From DATFEN01 sp035691285 (GTDB lineage: Bacteria > Acidobacteriota > Vicinamibacteria > Fen-336): 7,310 bases of DNA. Shown piece after piece: positions 1 to 6,448 of this stretch; the first letter of the stretch is position 1, and each line of letters opens with the position of its first letter. Position numbers and translations under genes: made by a program. The notes under the pieces are model-generated. The model saw only the letters and a program-made list of their open reading frames with translations. It was not told where the DNA came from and did not search any database. The stretch is from contig DASSJI010000041.1 of NCBI GenBank assembly GCA_035691285.1, positions 1-7,310 on the forward strand. Reading direction: 5' to 3'.

Positions 1-295
1 AGAGCCCCACGAAGTCCTCGCCCGCCGGAACGACGCTGGCCGCCTGCAAGGACTCGGGCGGGCCGAGGGATGCCTCGACGATCTTGAGGCCCCTCGCGTT
101 TAGCCACACGATGCGCGTCGGCCGCACGATCTCGAGCTCGATCTCGATCGTGCCGGACATGGCCTCCCGGTCCGGGTCGAGGCTCAACTCGACGGCCTGC
201 CGGAGCGGCCGGGCGTCGCCGGGCAGCCGCAGGGTCGGCGGCTCAATTCCGCTCGGAGGGCTGAGCAGTACGAGGACGGCGAACTGCAGGAGCAC
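1..295 (-). CDS. M1-family metallopeptidase (aminopeptidase N-like), N-terminal part only
   Basis: The gene runs off the left edge, so only 98 codons are visible. After a short hydrophobic leader (residues 2-11, LLQFAVLVLL), which looks like a signal peptide, the protein reads LRLPGDARPLRQAVELSLDP (22-41), then SGTIEIELEI (47-56) and IVWLNARGLKI (62-72). This order (LP..v.P..Y.l.l.pd, sGt..i.l.v, i.Lna..l.i) is the usual start of the beta-rich N-terminal domain of M1 zinc aminopeptidases. The catalytic HExxH and GAMEN motifs lie further on, outside the window, so activity cannot be judged. The GTG start at 295 is the first possible start after an in-frame TGA near position 350, and AGGGAGG sits 5 nt upstream. 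The leader lacks the usual basic residues, so export is likely but not certain. The gene is divergent from the receiver-ATPase gene. Another protein with an M1-like N-domain remains possible. Confidence 0.72.
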   Translation of the reverse strand, partial: MLLQFAVLVLLSPPSGIEPPTLRLPGDARPLRQAVELSLDPDREAMSGTIEIELEIVRPTRIVWLNARGLKIVEASLGPPESLQAASVVPAGEDFVGL

Positions 296-300
296 GGCAA

Positions 301-307
301 CCTCCCT
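301..307 (-). promoter_or_regulatory. Ribosome binding site of the M1 peptidase gene
   Basis: On the minus strand this reads AGGGAGG, close to the consensus Shine-Dalgarno sequence. It lies 5 nt before the GTG codon at 295 and decides that start, because there is no ATG/GTG/TTG between the in-frame upstream stop and this GTG. Confidence 0.65.
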
Positions 308-324
308 GCGCTGGGTTGGGGCCG

Positions 325-353
325 ACGCTAGCGGAGTGCCTCGGGCCCGTCAA
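325..353 (-). promoter_or_regulatory. Candidate sigma70-type promoter for the M1 peptidase gene
   Basis: On the minus strand TTGACG (353-348, five of six matches to TTGACA) is followed by a 17-nt spacer and TAGCGT (330-325, three of six matches to TATAAT, keeping the first T, second A and last T). A start of transcription near 318 would give a leader of about 23 nt carrying the ribosome binding site at 307-301. The -10 box is weak, so this is a candidate only. The -35 hexamer lies in the left arm of the palindrome at 348-368. Confidence 0.35.
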
Positions 354-368
354 GGCTCTCGCTTGACG
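348..368. promoter_or_regulatory. Palindrome shared by two divergent promoters, candidate operator
   Basis: CGTCAAG (348-354) and CTTGACG (362-368) are perfect inverted arms separated by 7 nt. The left arm contains the -35 hexamer of the minus-strand promoter and the right arm the -35 hexamer of the plus-strand promoter, so a dimeric regulator bound here would cover both. A 21-bp dyad with a 7-bp centre is a common geometry for helix-turn-helix dimers. No regulator gene is visible in the window. Because TTGAC is itself the -35 consensus, two facing promoters would produce part of this symmetry without any operator. Confidence 0.4.
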
Positions 369-392
369 CCCCGTGAAACCCGGAAATACGAT
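363..392 (+). promoter_or_regulatory. Candidate sigma70-type promoter for the receiver-ATPase gene
   Basis: TTGACG (363-368, five of six matches to the -35 consensus) is followed by an 18-nt spacer and TACGAT (387-392, four of six matches, including the key T, A and final T of TATAAT). Transcription would begin around 398-400, just ahead of the GGAG at 400-403 and the GTG at 409, giving a very short leader. The promoter spans the alternative GTG at 373, which argues against that codon being the main translation start. Confidence 0.45.
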
Positions 393-399
393 CCGGAGC

Positions 400-403
400 G
401 GAG
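400..403 (+). promoter_or_regulatory. Ribosome binding site deciding the start of the receiver-ATPase gene
   Basis: GGAG (400-403, within a purine-rich GGAGCGGAG run beginning at 395) is 5 nt before the GTG at 409. The other in-frame start, GTG at 373, has no purine-rich sequence ahead of it. The choice puts the first beta strand of the receiver domain (GRILVVDDD) right at the N-terminus, as is usual for this fold. Confidence 0.5.
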
Positions 404-408
404 CGTGT

Positions 409-1239
409 GTGGGGCGGATCCTCGTCGTGGACGACGACCGTACGACTCGCGAGCTGCTCCGCCTGCAACTCCGGTCCGCAGGGCACTCGGTGGAGACCGC
501 GCAGGACGGCGCGTCCGCCCTCGGGCGCGTCCGCCGCAAGAAGTTCGACGTGGTCCTGCTCGACGTGTGGATGCCGGGACTGGACGGCCTCACAGTCATG
601 GCGCGCCTGCGACAGGAGCCCTCGCAGCCCAAGGTGATCGTGATGACGGCGGACGACACCTCGCAGACGCTGCTGCGGGCCGTGCGGGAGCATGCCTTCA
701 AGTACGTCACGAAGCCCGTGGAGCCGGCGGCGCTCGTGGCGCTCGTCAATGGCGCCCTCGCGGCGAAGCCGGTGCGGCCCATCGAGGTCGTCTCGGCGCG
801 GCCCGACTGGGTGGAGCTGCTCGTGCCCTGCGATCGCGAGGCCGCGGAGCGCATCCAGGAGTTCCTGGCGCGGCTCGACACGGACCTGCCCGAGGACGTC
901 CGGTCGAGCGTGGGCCAGGCGTTCCGCGAGCTGCTGATGAACGCCATCGAGTGGGGCGGCAAGCTCGACCCGAGCCAGACGGTAAGGATCTCGTGCCTGC
1001 GCGCCCGGCGCATGCTCCTCTATCGCATCGCGGATCCCGGAAAGGGCTTCAGCTTCGAGGCGCTGTCCCACTCGGCTCTGAGCAACCCGCCCGACCAGCC
1101 GATGGAGCACTTCGTCGAGCGCGAGAAGAAGGGGCTGAGGCCGGGCGGCTTCGGCCTCCTGATGACGCGCCAGACGGTCGACGAGCTCCTCTACAACGAG
1201 GCCCACAACGAGGTCGTCTTCGTGAAGTACCTCGACTGA
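409..1239 (+). CDS. Response regulator receiver fused to RsbW-like ATPase (HATPase_c_2)
   Basis: This 276-residue cytoplasmic protein has two domains. Residues 1 to about 115 form a receiver domain with the acidic cluster D8-D9-D10, the phospho-acceptor D52 in LLDVWMPGLDG, T80 in VIVMTADD and K102 in YVTKPV, so all residues for phosphorylation are present. Residues about 135-276 match the GHKL ATPase group of anti-sigma serine kinases (RsbW/SpoIIAB type): the N box FRELLMNAIEWGG (E174, N178), the G1 box DPGKGF (from D209) and the G2 box GGFGLLMTRQTVDEL (from G246). There is no DNA-binding domain. By family knowledge, such fusions control a partner-switching system or act through ATP binding; the target here is unknown. 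It is convergent with the receptor/hybrid-kinase cluster and could accept phosphate from it (inference). An earlier in-frame GTG at 373 would add 12 residues, but it lacks a ribosome binding site and lies inside the candidate promoter. Confidence 0.9.
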   Translation: MGRILVVDDDRTTRELLRLQLRSAGHSVETAQDGASALGRVRRKKFDVVLLDVWMPGLDGLTVMARLRQEPSQPKVIVMTADDTSQTLLRAVREHAFKYVTKPVEPAALVALVNGALAAKPVRPIEVVSARPDWVELLVPCDREAAERIQEFLARLDTDLPEDVRSSVGQAFRELLMNAIEWGGKLDPSQTVRISCLRARRMLLYRIADPGKGFSFEALSHSALSNPPDQPMEHFVEREKKGLRPGGFGLLMTRQTVDELLYNEAHNEVVFVKYLD

Positions 1240-1267
1240 GGCGCCGCAGGTGGCCGAAGAGCCTCAG
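1236..1267. terminator. Small inverted repeat in the convergent gap, possible two-way terminator
   Basis: CTGAGGC (1236-1242) and GCCTCAG (1261-1267) are perfect 7-bp arms with an 18-nt loop. They fill the 29-bp gap between the converging genes, and the left arm includes the TGA stop of the receiver-ATPase gene. No T-rich tract follows on either strand, so a classic intrinsic terminator is not shown. It may block read-through weakly or simply be chance. Confidence 0.28.
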
Positions 1268-1268
1268 G

Positions 1269-3515
1269 TCAGAAACGGTACGCGATCGTCGCCAGCACGG
1301 TGCGGGGCGCCCCGTAGGAGCCCTGCAGGATCCCGAGCGAAGGCACGTTGAAGCCGCTCGTGAGGTACTCCGCGCCGCTGAGGTTCCTGGCGTTGACCGC
1401 CAGGCGCCAGTGGCCCCCGGGGGCAAGCCAGCTGAGCGAAGCGTCCCACAGGCTGTAGGCCGGCTGCGTGATCGGCAGCAGCGGCGTGCCGGGCCGGCCC
1501 GGATACTGGCCGCCCTCGTTGGTCAGCGTCGAGTCGTCGCGATAGGCGCAGCGGACGCCGGCGGCGAAGGCCCCGCGTCGCAGCGAAAAGCGGGCCGACG
1601 CCCTCAGCGTCGCGGTGAAGCGCGGCGCGTTGGTGATCACCTGGGTGTCCACGAAGCCGTCGTGGTTGTTATCGAGAGGCGCGACGTCCGCGTCCAGATA
1701 GCTGAGCTGTCCGGCCAGGCCGAGCCAGCCGAACGCCAATGACTGCGCGTCGAGCTCCAGCTCGACACCCCTGAGCGTGGCGTCTCCGGCGTTCAGGAAC
1801 TGGCCGAAGAACTGGCCTCCGGCGGTGGTGAAGGTGCTGACCTGGACGTCCGTGTAGTCGCCGTAGAAGGCAGCGGCGGCGAGCGTGACGCGGCGCTCGA
1901 GCAGCAGGGACTTGAGACCGACCTCCACGACGTCGAGCGCCTCGTCTTCGAAGGGCTGATCGGAGCCGGGAGCCGTGGTGGTGTTGGCCCGGATGTTGAA
2001 GCCGCCGCTCTTGAAGCCGCGCGATCCGGAGAGGTAGGCCATCACGTCCGCGGAAAGGCGGTAGTCGAGGCTCACGCGCGGGGCCACCGAGGCGAAGGTC
2101 TTGTCCTTGTCGAACGCTGCGGTGACCAGCGCGACGGTGCCGAAGCTGTCGTCGGTATAGGCCGCGTTGTAAGCGTGGGCGGTCTTCGTCTCGCTCGTGA
2201 AGCGCAGCCCGCCGCTCAGAGTGAGCCGGTCGCCGAGCCGCAGGCCAAAGTCGGCGAAGGCCGCGAACGACTCGGTCCTCATGCTGCCGTCGGTGGTCAC
2301 GAACTGGCGGTCGAGGAAGATGTTCTTGACCAGGCCGCCCGCCTCGCCCCCGAAGTAGTAGAAGCCGACGATGCCGCCGAGCCGGCCGCGGCCGGCGTAC
2401 TGGAGTTGAAGTTCCTGGGAGGTCTGCTCGTCGTACAGGGTGCCGATCACGTCGGCGATGCGGCCCGGCGAGGTGTCGAAGTCGATGTTGTTCTCCGTGT
2501 CCGACTGGCGGTAGGCGGTGATCGAGCGCAGTCGCCAGGCCGGGCTGACCGACCACCGGATGTCGAGCGCGTATCCCTCGGAATCGGTGCCGTTCAGGGG
2601 CTCAAGCCCGCTGCGCGTGTCGAAGATCTCGGCCTCGGGAGGACAGGGCCCACCCGAGAGCAGCGGGCAGAACGGGTTGGCCTGGAGCCGAGTGAGACCC
2701 TTGGGCGCAGCGTCGTCGCGCGTGTGGTCGTAGCTGAGCTTCACCTCGACGCCGTCCGACGGCAGCCAGTCGAGGCCGAGGCGCAGGGCCAGAGACTTCT
2801 TGTTCGACACGTCCTGGCCCGTGAGCAGGTTGGTGCCGTAGCCGCGATGCTGCAACCAGGCGGCGGCCGCCCGGCCGCGCAGCTTGCCTTGGACGAGACC
2901 GCCGCCGATGCTGCCTCGGACTTCGTGATTCGCGTGGCTGCCCCCGGTGTAGGAGAGGCCGCCCCGGAGGCGGTCCTCGACCTCCCGGCTCACGTACTTG
3001 ATCGCGCCGCCGATCGTGTTCTTCCCGTAGAGCGTGCCCTGGGGGCCGCGCAGCACCTCGATCCGCTGCACGTCGAAGACGTCGAGCAGGGCGCCCTGGG
3101 GGCGGGCAATGTACACGTCGTCGAGGTAAAGCCCGACGCCCGGGTCGACGCCCCACAGCGGATCCGCCTGACCCACGCCCCGCAGGAAGGCGGTGAGCGT
3201 CGTCGATTGGTTGCGGCCGGCGTAGACCGATAGGTTCGGGACGTCGCTCTGGATGTCGGCGAGGTCGGAGCTGGCCGCCTCTTCGAGCTCTCTGCCCGTC
3301 AGCAGCGTCACCGCCATGGGCACGGTCTGGATACTCTCTTCCTTGCGACGCGCCGTCACCACGAGCTCTTCGCTGAGCCTCACGGCGGCCGCCTCGACGC
3401 CCTTCTCGGACTCCGGGCCGGCGTCGGGAACGGCGCCGGCCGTCTCCTGTGCCGGCAGGGGCGGCGTCACACACACCACAGCCAGCAGCAAGGGGATGGT
3501 GTGGCTCGTCAGCAT
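1269..3515 (-). CDS. TonB-dependent outer-membrane receptor
   Basis: The 748-residue length and layout are typical of the iron-complex/OMR family. Residues 1-22 form a signal peptide (hydrophobic IPLLLAVVCV, then PAQ). A TonB-box-like segment EELVVTARR follows at 49-57. The plug (about 65-180) contains GVGLYLDDVYIARPQGALLD and IEVLRGPQGTLYGKNTIGGA (152-171). The rest is a beta barrel ending in ATIAYRF, with the C-terminal aromatic needed for outer-membrane insertion. Two features stand out: C283 and C291 bracket a Gly/Pro-rich loop that could be disulfide-bonded, and D615-D623 (DNNHDGFVD) resembles a calcium-binding EF-hand loop. The ATG start follows the hybrid-kinase stop by 10 bp with only a weak GGCGG-like ribosome binding site, suggesting translational coupling. 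There is no CarboxypepD-like N-terminal extension and no SusD partner, so it is not a Bacteroidetes-type glycan receptor. The substrate (siderophore, vitamin, sugar or peptide) cannot be assigned. Confidence 0.93.
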   Translation of the reverse strand: MLTSHTIPLLLAVVCVTPPLPAQETAGAVPDAGPESEKGVEAAAVRLSEELVVTARRKEESIQTVPMAVTLLTGRELEEAASSDLADIQSDVPNLSVYAGRNQSTTLTAFLRGVGQADPLWGVDPGVGLYLDDVYIARPQGALLDVFDVQRIEVLRGPQGTLYGKNTIGGAIKYVSREVEDRLRGGLSYTGGSHANHEVRGSIGGGLVQGKLRGRAAAAWLQHRGYGTNLLTGQDVSNKKSLALRLGLDWLPSDGVEVKLSYDHTRDDAAPKGLTRLQANPFCPLLSGGPCPPEAEIFDTRSGLEPLNGTDSEGYALDIRWSVSPAWRLRSITAYRQSDTENNIDFDTSPGRIADVIGTLYDEQTSQELQLQYAGRGRLGGIVGFYYFGGEAGGLVKNIFLDRQFVTTDGSMRTESFAAFADFGLRLGDRLTLSGGLRFTSETKTAHAYNAAYTDDSFGTVALVTAAFDKDKTFASVAPRVSLDYRLSADVMAYLSGSRGFKSGGFNIRANTTTAPGSDQPFEDEALDVVEVGLKSLLLERRVTLAAAAFYGDYTDVQVSTFTTAGGQFFGQFLNAGDATLRGVELELDAQSLAFGWLGLAGQLSYLDADVAPLDNNHDGFVDTQVITNAPRFTATLRASARFSLRRGAFAAGVRCAYRDDSTLTNEGGQYPGRPGTPLLPITQPAYSLWDASLSWLAPGGHWRLAVNARNLSGAEYLTSGFNVPSLGILQGSYGAPRTVLATIAYRF

Positions 3516-3525
3516 CGCACCGCCG

Positions 3526-6408
3526 TCAGCGGCTGCGCCGAGCGCGCGTGCGCGCGCCCCGGGTGCTTCTTCCCCGGGTGACGATCGCCTCGAGCGCCTT
3601 GTGGACCCTCGTCAGCTCGCGATCCAGGTGCTTCGACGCGTCCGGAGCCGCTGCGAGATCGGCCGCCTCGCCCAGATGCTGCAGGCGCGCCGCCGCGGCG
3701 GTGGCAGCGGGCGCCAGGAAGTTCGAGACCGAGCCCTTGAGCGCGTGAGCCGCGGCGCGCAGGTCCGCGGCGTCGCGGCGGGCCACGGCCCTCTTGATCC
3801 GCGCCATCAGCTTCCGCGAGTCGGCCAGGAAGAGGCGGGTCAGCCTCGCGAGGGCGCGCCGGTCCCCCCCCACCCGCTCGAGCAGCCTCGACTCGTCGAG
3901 TGTCCCGTCGCCGCGCGCGGCGGCGGCCGGAGCGGCAGCGCTCGCCGCCCCGGCGGCTCCGCGGACGACGCTCGCGAGAGTAGTCGCCAGCTGGCCCGCC
4001 TCGAGGGGTTTGGCCAGGTAGGCGTCCATCCCGGCGGCGAGGCACGCCTCGGCGTCCCCCTTCATCGCGTGGGCGGTGACCGCCACGATCGGGAGGTGGG
4101 CGCCCGTGGCCTTCTCCCGCTCCCGGATCGCGACCGTGGTCTCGATGCCGTCCAGCTCGGGCATCTGCACGTCCATCAGCATCGCGTCGAAGCTCTCGCG
4201 CTCCAGGAGCGCGAGAGCCTCCCGGCCGTTGTTCGCCACCGCGGCGCTGTGACCGGCCCGCTCGAGCAGGCCGACCGCGACCATCTGGTTGACGGCGTTG
4301 TCCTCGGCCACCAGCACGCGAAGGCCCCGGCGGCCGCGGCCCGGCCGTGCTCGCGCCGGAGCCTTGGTCGAGCGGCCCCCGAGGACGCCCATCACGGTGT
4401 CGAGCAGGTCGGACTGCTTGATGGGCTTCGTCAGGTAGGCGGAGACCCCCAGGGCGACGCAGCGCGTCCGGTCGCCGGGGCGCGGGCCGGAGGTGAGCAT
4501 CATGATGGAGGCGCCGGCGAGGCGAGGGCGGCGATGGATCTGCTCGGCCAGCGCGAAGCCGTCCATCTCGGGCATCTGGCAATCGAGGAGCACGAGGGGG
4601 TAGGGCTTCCCCTTCCGGGCCGCGCGCTCCATCTCCTCGAGGGCCGCCCGTCCCGCCGACACCGTCGTCGGTCGCATCCGCCAGTGGGTCAGCATCTCGT
4701 GCAGGATGCGCCGATTCGTCGCGTTGTCGTCGACCACCAGGACCCGCAGGCCCCGCAGCTTCGCGGGCGGGCGCACCTCGGGCGCCGCCCCGGGGAGACC
4801 GAAGCGCGCGGAGAACCGGAAGCGGCTGCCCTTGCCGGGGACGCTGTCCACGGCCAGCGTTCCGCCCATCATCTGGACGAGCTGCGAGGAGATGGACAGG
4901 CCCAGGCCGGTCCCGCCGTAGCGCCTCGTCGTCGAGCTGTCGGCCTGGGCGAAGGCCTCGAAGATGAGCCGCTGCTTGTCGACGGGGATGCCGATGCCCG
5001 TGTCCGCCACCTGGAACCCGAGGACGACCTCGCCGCGGCCCTGCGACTCCTTCACGACCTCCACCACCACTTCGCCACGCTCCGTGAACTTGATGGCGTT
5101 CCCCACCAGGTTCACGATCACCTGGCGCAGCCGCGGACCGTCGCCGACCAGCCGCGGGGGCACGTCTGAAGCGACGTGGCCGGCCAGCTCGAGACCCTTC
5201 TGATGGGCGCGCACGCCCAGGGTCCGGAGGGTGTCGCCCAGGGTCTCCCGCGGGTCGAACCCCTCGGGCCGCAGCTCGAGCTTGCCCGCCTCGATCTTCG
5301 AGAAGTCCAGGATGTCGTCAATGAGGCCCAGCAGCGACTCCGCCGAGTCCTTGAGCGCGACGAGGTACTCGCGCTGCTCGGGACGCAGGCGCGTGTCGAG
5401 TAGCAGCTCGGCCATGCCGATCACGGCGTTCATCGGCGTGCGGATCTCGTGGCTCATGTTGGCGAGGAAGTCGCCCTTGGCGCGGTTGGCCTCGTCGGCG
5501 GCCTCCCGCGCCAGGCGCAGCTCCTCCGCCACCCGCTTCTGCTCCGTCACGTCGCGACCGGTGGCGTAGGTGAGCCCTTCCCCGGGGATCGGGACCACGT
5601 TCCACGAGATCCAGCGGTACGAGCCGTCGCTGCACCGGTAGCGGTTCTCGAAGAGGACCGCGCTCGCCCCCGCCAAGACCTTCTCCGCCTCGGCGACCGT
5701 CGCCGCGCGGTCGTCGGGATGGACGAACGAGAGGAAGTGCTTCGCCCGGAGCGCCTGGCGGCTGAAGCCCAGGGTTCTCTCCCAGGCGGGGTTCAGGCGC
5801 CTGAAGTAGCCGTCGAAGCCCGTGACGCAGAGCAGGTCCCGCGAGGTCTCGAAGAGGTTCTCGAGCTCGTCTTCCGCGCGCCGTCGCTCGACGAACTGGC
5901 CGATTTGGCTGCCGACGGTGCCGAAGAGGGCGAGCAGCTCCTCGTCGGGCCGCCGGATCTCGCGGCTGAAGAACTCCAGCACACCCAGCACCTGGGTGCC
6001 GACCAGCACGGGGAACCCGAAGGCCGCATGCAGGCCCTCGCGATCCGCGATGGGCGCGCGCGGGAAGTTCGGATCGCGCACGACGTCGGGGATCCAGGCG
6101 GGCTTGCCGGTCGACCAGACGCGGCCCGGCAGGCCGACCCCCGGGGCGAAGGTGGTGCGTCGGCTGGCAGCCTCGAACTCCGGGAAGCCGGCCGGCCGCG
6201 GGCTCCAGACCTCGACGCAGCGGAGCACGCGCGCCGCCGCGTCGACGCGCCAGAGGGCGCCGTGCTCCCATGCGAGCGTCTCGCAGATCGCCTGGAGCAC
6301 CTTCGGCGCCACCTCCCTGAGCGCGGTGGATTCCGCGAGGGCGCTCGTGATGGCGTATTGAGCGTGCAGGCGGCGGACCGCCTCGCTCTTCGGGAGCCGG
6401 GCCGGCAA
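3526..6408 (-). CDS. Cytoplasmic hybrid sensor histidine kinase (GAF-PAS-HisKA-HATPase-REC-REC-HPt)
   Basis: This 960-residue kinase autophosphorylates and runs an internal phosphorelay. Visible modules: GAF (about 13-175), PAS with a C-terminal PAC-like strand (about 183-292), helical linker, HisKA with H320 in NMSHEIRTPMN, HATPase with N437 (VGNAIKF), D469 (ADTGIGIP) and YGGTGLGLS, REC1 (D560-D561, D609, K661), REC2 (E702-D703, D746, K800), an Ala-rich linker (817-832), and HPt with H888 in AHALKGS. All phospho-sites are intact. No signal peptide or membrane segment is seen, so it should sense an intracellular cue through GAF/PAS. The TTG start is forced: an in-frame TAG lies 12 nt upstream, and the next start codons lie inside the GAF domain; no clear ribosome binding site precedes it. 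The gene is 40 bp behind the PfkB kinase gene and 10 bp ahead of the receptor gene. Oddities are a G8 tract at 3864-3871 (residues 846-849) and a basic tail with 8 Arg in the last 16 residues. Confidence 0.94.
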   Translation of the reverse strand: MPARLPKSEAVRRLHAQYAITSALAESTALREVAPKVLQAICETLAWEHGALWRVDAAARVLRCVEVWSPRPAGFPEFEAASRRTTFAPGVGLPGRVWSTGKPAWIPDVVRDPNFPRAPIADREGLHAAFGFPVLVGTQVLGVLEFFSREIRRPDEELLALFGTVGSQIGQFVERRRAEDELENLFETSRDLLCVTGFDGYFRRLNPAWERTLGFSRQALRAKHFLSFVHPDDRAATVAEAEKVLAGASAVLFENRYRCSDGSYRWISWNVVPIPGEGLTYATGRDVTEQKRVAEELRLAREAADEANRAKGDFLANMSHEIRTPMNAVIGMAELLLDTRLRPEQREYLVALKDSAESLLGLIDDILDFSKIEAGKLELRPEGFDPRETLGDTLRTLGVRAHQKGLELAGHVASDVPPRLVGDGPRLRQVIVNLVGNAIKFTERGEVVVEVVKESQGRGEVVLGFQVADTGIGIPVDKQRLIFEAFAQADSSTTRRYGGTGLGLSISSQLVQMMGGTLAVDSVPGKGSRFRFSARFGLPGAAPEVRPPAKLRGLRVLVVDDNATNRRILHEMLTHWRMRPTTVSAGRAALEEMERAARKGKPYPLVLLDCQMPEMDGFALAEQIHRRPRLAGASIMMLTSGPRPGDRTRCVALGVSAYLTKPIKQSDLLDTVMGVLGGRSTKAPARARPGRGRRGLRVLVAEDNAVNQMVAVGLLERAGHSAAVANNGREALALLERESFDAMLMDVQMPELDGIETTVAIREREKATGAHLPIVAVTAHAMKGDAEACLAAGMDAYLAKPLEAGQLATTLASVVRGAAGAASAAAPAAAARGDGTLDESRLLERVGGDRRALARLTRLFLADSRKLMARIKRAVARRDAADLRAAAHALKGSVSNFLAPAATAAAARLQHLGEAADLAAAPDASKHLDRELTRVHKALEAIVTRGRSTRGARTRARRSR
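3530..3578 (-). other. Stacked GC hairpins just before the receptor start
   Basis: Three inverted repeats lie side by side at the end of the kinase gene, 15-63 nt before the receptor ATG. CCCGGG at 3573-3578 can pair with CCCGGG at 3558-3563 (9-nt loop). An alternating GC block at 3542-3557 can fold as a 6-bp stem with a 4-nt loop. CGGC and GCCG at 3530-3540 form a 4-bp stem with a 3-nt loop. The first also carries a 9-bp direct repeat, CCCCGGGTG (3557-3565 and 3572-3580). They could slow ribosomes or polymerase and tune receptor expression, or act as an mRNA processing or stability point. No T-tract follows, so they are not a standard terminator. They lie in coding sequence for the basic tail of the kinase, so codon composition explains part of the signal. 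Confidence 0.35.
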
Positions 6409-6448
6409 GCGGCGGCGAGTCTAGCAGACGCCGAACTCGGCCTGCCCT

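Noticed and set aside
373..408. Earlier GTG start for the receiver-ATPase protein
   Set aside because: It lacks a ribosome binding site, lies within the candidate promoter, and would add 12 residues ahead of the first receiver strand. The GTG at 409 is better supported.
328..1206. Minus-strand open frames opposite the receiver-ATPase gene (also 243-1013)
   Set aside because: The plus strand encodes complete receiver and ATPase motifs here, and the opposite-strand products are compositionally biased and match nothing I recognise.
1413..1424. Perfect 12-bp palindrome GCCCCCGGGGGC inside the receptor gene
   Set aside because: It falls in coding sequence for an ordinary Ala-Pro-Gly-Gly stretch and has no partner copy seen. 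Composition explains it.
84..1742. Long plus-strand open frame (552 codons) over the receiver-ATPase and the receptor end
   Set aside because: It reads in a different frame through two well-supported genes, is Arg/Gly/Ala/Pro-rich and shows no family motif. GC-rich DNA gives long open shadow frames.
3253..5169. Long plus-strand open frame (638 codons) antisense to the receptor and hybrid kinase
   Set aside because: It is antisense to strong domain matches, of low complexity (Arg/Gly/His-rich), and has no convincing ribosome binding site.
6419..6441. Two tiny hairpins (GTCT/AGAC at 6419-6429 and GCCG/CGGC at 6430-6441) between the sugar kinase and hybrid kinase genes
   Set aside because: The stems are only 4 bp with no T-tract, so they do not support a terminator or riboswitch call; expected by chance in GC-rich DNA.
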